The notes under the pieces are model-generated. The model was not told where the DNA came from and made no database searches. It saw nothing but the letters and a program-made list of their open reading frames with translations. From Palleniella intestinalis (GTDB taxonomy: Bacteria; Bacteroidota; Bacteroidia; Bacteroidales; Bacteroidaceae), in contig NZ_JABKKG010000003.1 in the NCBI RefSeq assembly GCF_013166595.1, positions 397,408-461,407 of the forward strand: a stretch of DNA of 64,000 nt, given 5' to 3'. The number at the start of each line of letters is the position of its first letter. The first letter of the stretch is position 1. Shown one piece after another: positions 58,458 through 64,000 of this stretch. Both the position numbers and the translations under genes were made by a program.

Positions 58458-61145
58458 CTATACACCGCACATCTGCCGGAACGGACAGTATTGGCAGCGT
58501 GATGTGTCGGGTGTAGGGCGGAAATCTTGGTTGTTGTCCCTTATCTCAGCTATGAGTTGTGCGAGAAGCCCGACAAAGTCCTGTTCGAGTTCCTTGATGT
58601 CCTTGATTGGGTTGCCGGCTATTTCGAGTATTGGCGAGTAGCCTTCACGGCGTGTCCTTTGCACGAAGAGGAGGGCAGGAACGACAGGCAGATTGTCGGG
58701 ATTTGCTTCTTTGGAGTTGCGCACGATGATGCTGTACAGCATTGTCTGGAGGAAATAGTCGGAGTGTTTGGAGATGTTGGCAGGGTCGAAAATATCCTCT
58801 ATGCTACCCATTTCGCCTTGTTCTCTGAATCCGGTCTTGTAGTCCACGACACGGATTGTGTAGCCTTGATGTTCGTTGCCGATGATGTCAAGGCGGTCAA
58901 TGTATCCTCCTATTGTTACACATGTGTCTCCTATGGTGAGTGGTGCAGAGACTTTCAGTTCGAGTCCGGCGATGCGGAACGGTGTGTTTTGCAGGTCGTG
59001 GCGCAGCAAATCCTTCAGCAGTCGTATTATGACGCGTCGGTTGATGATTTGTATACCGGTGTATTTCTCCGTTTCCCCTCCTGCCTGTTTCATGAACAGT
59101 TCTTCACGGAATGCAGTGTCGACATATCCGGCAATCTTCCTTTCGTCCTCCAATGTGCGTTTCAGTATCGGGGCATGTATGAATCCTTTGTCATCCATGA
59201 TGTCCTTGTATACGAGTTCCGAGGCATGGTGGAATATGTTGCCGAAGATTCTGTTGTCAAGTTCGTCTATGTCATCGTCCTCCTGCTCACGCAGTTTAAG
59301 TATCTGCTCATAGTAGTAGCGCACCTGGCAGCGGAGATAGGTGGACAGTGATGACGGGGAAATGTAGGACATTGTGCCCGGTGCGGTGCAGTCCTGTGGT
59401 TTTCTGACAGCCTTTGGTGTGATATGTTGGTTGTCCTGTCCCGCCTGCAGCGATATTCTGCGTATAGGGATGTCGGTTTCCGCCATGAGTTGCAGCATGA
59501 AGCGTGACATCTCCCCAGTGTTTATCCCCTCCGTGGAAGAGTTGTAAGTCAGGGTGACATTGTTGGTGCGTTGGAGGAGACGGTGGAAATAGTACTCATA
59601 GATACCTACTTTGTTCTCAACAGTTGTCATGCCGTAAGCCTTGCGTACAGTGTGCGGTATGAATGAAGAGTCGTTGACTCCCTTCGGCATGTTGCCCTCA
59701 TTGCATGATAGCAGCAGTACATGGTCGAAGTCAAGGCAGCGTGTCTCAAGGACACCCATTATTTGTATGCCCTCGATAGGTTCGCCGTGGTATGGCACTG
59801 TCGTGCTGTTGATGATTTGTACAAGCAACCGGCGGTAGGTGACTATGTCAACAATAAGTGTCCCGTCAAGAATCAGAGTCAGAAGACGTTGCAGGATTTG
59901 GTAGATGCGGAAGAAACTCTCCTTGTCAAGTGCGTTGGCTTCTGTTCCGTCCTGTGCCACTTGTTTTATGATGTTCTGCAGATAGATTGTCAGTTTTGCG
60001 TTAGTGTTGAGAATGTCATATCCTTCAAGGCAGATGTCATCAATGTTTTGGAAAATCAGTTTGCGGTGCTCATCGGTTAGATATTTTGTTGTCGGATGCC
60101 CCTCCACTTTCTTTATGTAGCGTTTGTTGAACCGTCCTGCTGCGGATGTCCTGCCGACAGTCTGCAGTTCGATAAGCATCTGGAGCAGTGAGACTGCCGG
60201 AGATTGTGAGAGAGGGTAGCCGGTGGTGATGTTCACTTTCGTTATTTCGTCAGGCAGTGAGCGTATGACAGTCTGCAAGAGGTGTTCGTCAGCCATTACG
60301 ACAGCCGTCTTTGCCCCGTCCTTGTAGCGGTCGTTTTCGAGCAGCCAGTCATGGACATAGCGTGCCTGCATGGTCTCGGTCGGTGCAGAGATGTAGGTCA
60401 CATTCTTTGGCTGGCATTCCTTGTCGTCCCATTTGAATGTAGCCTTTCCTTCAAGATTTATGCGGTCGAAGATACGCTGTTCCACCTTTTGTGTCCAGTT
60501 GAATCCGCAAAAGTAGTAGGCATCATAGTCGAATACGAGTTCCTTTTCCTCGGCGACATCGCGATAGAGCATTCCCTCATAGGCCAGTCCGTCATTGCGC
60601 AGTTCCTCGCGGAAGGTTGTGTAGATTTCATGAAGCCTGCTCCAAAGGTGCATGAATTTCTCGCGCATCTTTGATGTGCTGTCGTCAGTGAAATTCTTGA
60701 AGAAGGATTTCAGTGCTTCACGTTGTTTCTCGGAAAGATACTCATCATTGTCAAGCTGGTGAAGGTCGGTGACCACTTGGAAGACCTTCTCGGCATCAGC
60801 CATGTTTTTGTCGAGGTCGTCAAAGTCGGCAAGAAGGAGTTGCCCCCACCCATAGAAGCGGTCGAGGGTCTCGTTGCCATATCCTGTCACTCTTTGGAAC
60901 ACGGTGTACAGTCGGCAGACGAGCAGAATCTGGTCGGCAACTTCAAGGTTGCTGTAGTGGCGGAACAGTTCGGAGATGGTGATGTATGACGGAGACCATA
61001 GCGGAGTGCCGTTGCCGAGTTTAGCCAATGCCTCGTTGAGGAAGAGCGATGCACGTTTGTTAGGGAACACCACGGCAACTTTCGACAAGTCGTTGCCGAA
61101 ACGTTGGTAGAGTTCTTGTGCGAGTTCTTCGATGTATGTCTGCAT
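58458..61145 (-). CDS. addB: AddB-like nuclease subunit of the AddAB recombination complex
   Basis: An 895-residue protein of the AddB type: an inactivated helicase-like N-terminal two-thirds (VVFPNKRASLFLNEALAKLG, ITTGYPLSQSPAVSLLQMLIEL) and a C-terminal PD-(D/E)xK nuclease domain. The nuclease motifs are seen as GGYIDRLDIIG and IRVVDYKTGF. The iron-sulfur cysteines that staple the nuclease domain are one in YLRCQVRYYYEQIL and three near the C-terminus in CQYCPFRQMC. With AddA it resects double-strand breaks for RecA loading. It follows the addA gene by 59 bp on the same strand. Confidence 0.88.
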   Translation of the reverse strand: MQTYIEELAQELYQRFGNDLSKVAVVFPNKRASLFLNEALAKLGNGTPLWSPSYITISELFRHYSNLEVADQILLVCRLYTVFQRVTGYGNETLDRFYGWGQLLLADFDDLDKNMADAEKVFQVVTDLHQLDNDEYLSEKQREALKSFFKNFTDDSTSKMREKFMHLWSRLHEIYTTFREELRNDGLAYEGMLYRDVAEEKELVFDYDAYYFCGFNWTQKVEQRIFDRINLEGKATFKWDDKECQPKNVTYISAPTETMQARYVHDWLLENDRYKDGAKTAVVMADEHLLQTVIRSLPDEITKVNITTGYPLSQSPAVSLLQMLIELQTVGRTSAAGRFNKRYIKKVEGHPTTKYLTDEHRKLIFQNIDDICLEGYDILNTNAKLTIYLQNIIKQVAQDGTEANALDKESFFRIYQILQRLLTLILDGTLIVDIVTYRRLLVQIINSTTVPYHGEPIEGIQIMGVLETRCLDFDHVLLLSCNEGNMPKGVNDSSFIPHTVRKAYGMTTVENKVGIYEYYFHRLLQRTNNVTLTYNSSTEGINTGEMSRFMLQLMAETDIPIRRISLQAGQDNQHITPKAVRKPQDCTAPGTMSYISPSSLSTYLRCQVRYYYEQILKLREQEDDDIDELDNRIFGNIFHHASELVYKDIMDDKGFIHAPILKRTLEDERKIAGYVDTAFREELFMKQAGGETEKYTGIQIINRRVIIRLLKDLLRHDLQNTPFRIAGLELKVSAPLTIGDTCVTIGGYIDRLDIIGNEHQGYTIRVVDYKTGFREQGEMGSIEDIFDPANISKHSDYFLQTMLYSIIVRNSKEANPDNLPVVPALLFVQRTRREGYSPILEIAGNPIKDIKELEQDFVGLLAQLIAEIRDNNQDFRPTPDTSRCQYCPFRQMCGV

Positions 61146-61204
61146 ATTCGGTGGTTCTGGGTGATGGTTTTAAGGTGATAAGTTTCAGACGATGGGCTTC
61201 TGTC

Positions 61205-64000
61205 CTAATCCTTTATTTCAATGATTTTGTTTGGCATGACAAGCCATAGGAAACCGCTGACATTACGGTGTCCCATTTTCTTTAGCAATGCCATGTATTG
61301 TCGCACTTGGGTGATGTAGCTTTCCTTGAAGGAGTGGAGCTTGAAATCCACTACTATGGTGCGTTCACCGTCAGTCATCACACGGTCAGGACGCTGCTCA
61401 AGGTATTTCCCGGATTCTTTGTCATAGGAAAGTATGGCGCATTCATTGTAGATTTGCCATCTTCCGGAGAACCATTCTGCGATTTGCTTGTTTGTCAGCG
61501 CCGCCTCTATATGTTGTCTTAAGGCTTCCGCCGTGATGTCCTGTCCGTAGAGCAGCCCCTCCATTTCGAGGCGTAGGAGTGCGGCAGGGATGTCGTCGGC
61601 AGTACGGATTTGGGCGAACAGGCTGTGCAGGATATTACCCATTTGTATGTACTGTGAGCGTAATTGCTCAGTCTCCTGCTCGTCGGTGAGTATGAAATCC
61701 TTGCTTCTGTTGCTTTCAAGAAACACAGGGTGCCGGGTGCTTGTCTTGATGTTTATTGTCATTGGGGTGAACGGCTGCATGAACACGTTCTGTGTCTCCT
61801 TCTGTACAGTCTCCCCATGTCCTTCCCACGGCTCTCCATAGGAGAACACACCGTCGTTGTATATGCCTATACCTCTTTTTGAGAGGTTATTGATTGTCGT
61901 CTCAATCAGTTTGCCACGATAAGCACCTGACTGCTTGGAAAGGGTGGAGACATACAGACTCTCCACGGCTCTTGTGAAGGCAACGTAAAGGAGATTGAGG
62001 TTGTCCACCTCATTCTGCAAGTGCTCTTCCCAATAATAAGGTTCGTAGATAGTGTTCCCCATTTGCTTTTCACTGCTGTATATCGGGATGACTTTCAGCA
62101 TGTTGAACGGTGCTGTCTGAGGCTTGCACCAAAGCAGGCTCGACAGTTCGAGTTTCCAGTCGCAGAACGGGATGATGATGTGCGTGTACTCAAGTCCCTT
62201 ACTCTTGTGGATAGTAAGGATGCGTATGCCGTTGTCGGCATCGTTCTCCACTTTCTTTTTGTGCATGGTCTCGTCCCAATAGTCAATGAATGACTGGAGG
62301 TCACCCATGGACTTTTGAAGGAATTCCGTCACGCAGTCAAGGAAATAGCATACGAATGCGCTTTGGCACTCCAACTTTTCAAGGGAGAAAATGGAGTACA
62401 GCTCTTCGCATAGCTGGTAGAGTGGCATGGAAGCAAGTGTCTCAAACTCCTCGGTGTAACGTTGTGGCAAGACTTTTTCGGTAAGCATCTCGTTCTGTTC
62501 GGCAGTGCTTTCAAGCACATAACGTTGGTAATAAAGCGAAAGTCTTGCACGCGTGATTTCGTCTTGCGGAAGCAATAGCAGCCGTATGGCGTCGATTATG
62601 ATGAGTGCGGCAGGCGATGCATTGAGCAGGAAAGCCTCGTTGGAAACCAGCTTCAGGCTGTTGATGATAGGGGAGGGGTGGGCACGGAACTGCTCCATGC
62701 AATGGTTCACGATGTCAGGGATATGCCCGTTTGTTCGGACAAGTATGGCTATGTCGCGTTGTTGCGCACCTCTTTCTATCAGCGAGATGACAGTGTCAGC
62801 GACATATTGCAGCGTTTCGCTCTCATAGTCCGTTTTGTCAAGAACCTTCACTTCGACATATCCGCTTGCCTCCTTGCCTTCCGGATACTCCTGCTCCACA
62901 TCCTCGTAGCCATGTCGCAGGCTTCGGACATCATCCTCCTGACAATTTTCTTCCACTGATTTGCAGACATCTTCTGTCGCTGTGGTGAAAAAAGCGTTAT
63001 TGAAATCAATCACTCTTGTGGCAGAACGGCGGTTGGTCTGCAGGTGCTTGACTTCTGTCTCTTCACGCATGCCAGGCGCAAACTCCTCCTTTATGTTGTT
63101 AAGAAGCCGCCAATCGCCTGAACGCCAGCGGTAGATACTCTGCTTCACATCACCCAAAATAAGGTTCTCATGTCCCTTTGCCATACAGTCGTTGAGCAGA
63201 ACCTTGAAGTTCCGCCACTGTATGCGTGATGTGTCCTGAAACTCATCAATCATTATGCTTTGCAGGAGAGCACCGATTTTCTCGAAGATGAATGGCGAAT
63301 CGGAATCCTCAATCATCTTTGCCAGCAAGGTTTGTGTGTCAGAAAGCAGGAAACGGTCCTGCTCGCGGTTGCTGAAGTCAATCTCTTCCTTTATGGCACG
63401 CAACAGGCGCAGTTTGGAGAGATGCTTCAATGTCAATGATGCGCTGCGTGCCTGAATCTGCAAGACAGGGAACGACTCCATTGCCTTCAGGAACATGGGG
63501 CGGAGCTTCTCACGGCAGAACTCCTGCAAATGTGCCGGACTGTTTTTCTTCAGCCATTTGCTTGCGTCAGTGTCGTCCTGGTCCAGGCATCGTTTGACAT
63601 AGGAGTTCATGGCCAGTTCCGTGACAGGTTTTGTCGCCATGTTCCTGATGAATGTGCCGACACCTTTCGCACCTTGGTAGAAGACTGTCTCGTCATAACC
63701 ATGGCGCTCTATCTCGTCCCACATTGCCTGTCCCTGACTGTTGACGGTCTTTGTGCCCTTTTGTATGAGGGAGCGCAGTAGGGTGGAGTATTCTGTGTAG
63801 AAATCATTCTCATTGTTGCCGAATTTCTCCATGAACTCGTCTGCATGCTCTTTGTACTCGTCACTGATAAGCGTCTCGCCGAAAGTCTTTATCTGTCCGA
63901 TGATGTTCCACGCCTTTTCCTCGTCCATTGATGAGCGGACATAGTCAAGAATCCAAACCAGTTCACGGTCGTTCTCCTGCAAACTGTCTATCCAGCGGTC
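61205..64000 (-). CDS. addA: AddA-like helicase-nuclease (UvrD/RecB family), 5' part outside the window
   Basis: C-terminal 931 codons of a UvrD-type helicase fused to a nuclease; the frame stays open to the right edge (64000) and the Walker A region is missing, so the gene begins outside. Visible helicase motifs: IMIDEFQDTSRIQW (II), LILGDVKQSIYRWRSGDW (III), TIHKSKGLEYTHIIIP (V) and YVAFTRAVESLYV (VI). A C-terminal PD-(D/E)xK nuclease has RPDRVMTDGERTIVVDFKLHS. Together with AddB it forms a helicase-nuclease for double-strand break repair. Confidence 0.9.
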   Translation of the reverse strand, partial: DRWIDSLQENDRELVWILDYVRSSMDEEKAWNIIGQIKTFGETLISDEYKEHADEFMEKFGNNENDFYTEYSTLLRSLIQKGTKTVNSQGQAMWDEIERHGYDETVFYQGAKGVGTFIRNMATKPVTELAMNSYVKRCLDQDDTDASKWLKKNSPAHLQEFCREKLRPMFLKAMESFPVLQIQARSASLTLKHLSKLRLLRAIKEEIDFSNREQDRFLLSDTQTLLAKMIEDSDSPFIFEKIGALLQSIMIDEFQDTSRIQWRNFKVLLNDCMAKGHENLILGDVKQSIYRWRSGDWRLLNNIKEEFAPGMREETEVKHLQTNRRSATRVIDFNNAFFTTATEDVCKSVEENCQEDDVRSLRHGYEDVEQEYPEGKEASGYVEVKVLDKTDYESETLQYVADTVISLIERGAQQRDIAILVRTNGHIPDIVNHCMEQFRAHPSPIINSLKLVSNEAFLLNASPAALIIIDAIRLLLLPQDEITRARLSLYYQRYVLESTAEQNEMLTEKVLPQRYTEEFETLASMPLYQLCEELYSIFSLEKLECQSAFVCYFLDCVTEFLQKSMGDLQSFIDYWDETMHKKKVENDADNGIRILTIHKSKGLEYTHIIIPFCDWKLELSSLLWCKPQTAPFNMLKVIPIYSSEKQMGNTIYEPYYWEEHLQNEVDNLNLLYVAFTRAVESLYVSTLSKQSGAYRGKLIETTINNLSKRGIGIYNDGVFSYGEPWEGHGETVQKETQNVFMQPFTPMTINIKTSTRHPVFLESNRSKDFILTDEQETEQLRSQYIQMGNILHSLFAQIRTADDIPAALLRLEMEGLLYGQDITAEALRQHIEAALTNKQIAEWFSGRWQIYNECAILSYDKESGKYLEQRPDRVMTDGERTIVVDFKLHSFKESYITQVRQYMALLKKMGHRNVSGFLWLVMPNKIIEIKD

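Noticed and set aside
1-64000. tRNA, rRNA and CRISPR arrays
   Set aside because: Reading both strands I found no tRNA-like cloverleaf or rRNA segment, and the tandem repeats seen lack the constant-repeat/variable-spacer pattern of a CRISPR array.

Overview
The window looks like a chromosome segment from a Bacteroidales bacterium, most likely a Prevotella-type member of the Prevotellaceae. The reasons are: many genes are preceded by the Bacteroidetes -7 promoter element TAnnTTTG (often TAACTTTG, TACCTTTG or TATCTTTG); Shine-Dalgarno sites are largely absent; the gene content includes a four-subunit 2-oxoacid:ferredoxin oxidoreductase, CydAB with DUF4492, AddAB, a Na/Pi-PhoU transporter and a large glycoside hydrolase operon; and the intergenic regions are long and rich in palindromes. 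No rRNA, tRNA, CRISPR array or complete insertion sequence was found.

Layout. 1-31 kb is mostly core metabolism: an rRNA methyltransferase truncated by the left edge, a small lipoprotein, a DUF2442/DUF4160 remnant pair, a 2-oxoacid:ferredoxin oxidoreductase operon, RidA, a HigBA toxin-antitoxin pair, threonine ammonia-lyase, a DKNYY-type protein, a Na/Pi transporter, phosphoglycerate kinase, a TIGR02757 protein with tagaturonate reductase, an ECF-sigma/anti-sigma/thioredoxin-like/beta-barrel cluster, a QueD-like enzyme with a zinc ribbon, ribosomal protein S1, the cytochrome bd operon and an MFS transporter. 31.1-33.0 kb is a 1.9-kb intergenic region holding a nested palindrome, one copy of a three-copy intergenic element, and three repeated promoter modules, two of them preceded by a terminator-like hairpin. 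33.0-46.5 kb is a seven-gene operon of exported enzymes (GH43, esterase, GH31, GH97, GH43, GH95, GH115). Its composition fits removal of side chains from complex glucuronoarabinoxylan, and it has no SusC/SusD or endo-xylanase nearby. Serine dehydratase and a Fic protein follow.

The most unusual part is 49.7-58.5 kb. Two almost identical 0.32-kb direct repeats, each a complete small transcription unit (promoter, leader hairpin, 32-codon membrane peptide gene, strong terminator), flank an 8-kb segment. That segment carries a six-gene minus-strand operon of exported or membrane proteins: an LPP20-like protein, a DUF4384 protein, a two-helix membrane protein, a WG-repeat caspase-like protein that has lost both catalytic residues, its catalytically intact paralogue, and a transglutaminase-like protein with an intact Cys-His-Asp triad. 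The operon starts from a TACCTTTG promoter followed by a roughly 400-nt leader that can form a pseudoknot. I know of no named system with this composition and regard it as the best candidate for something undescribed. The window ends with addB and the 3' part of addA.
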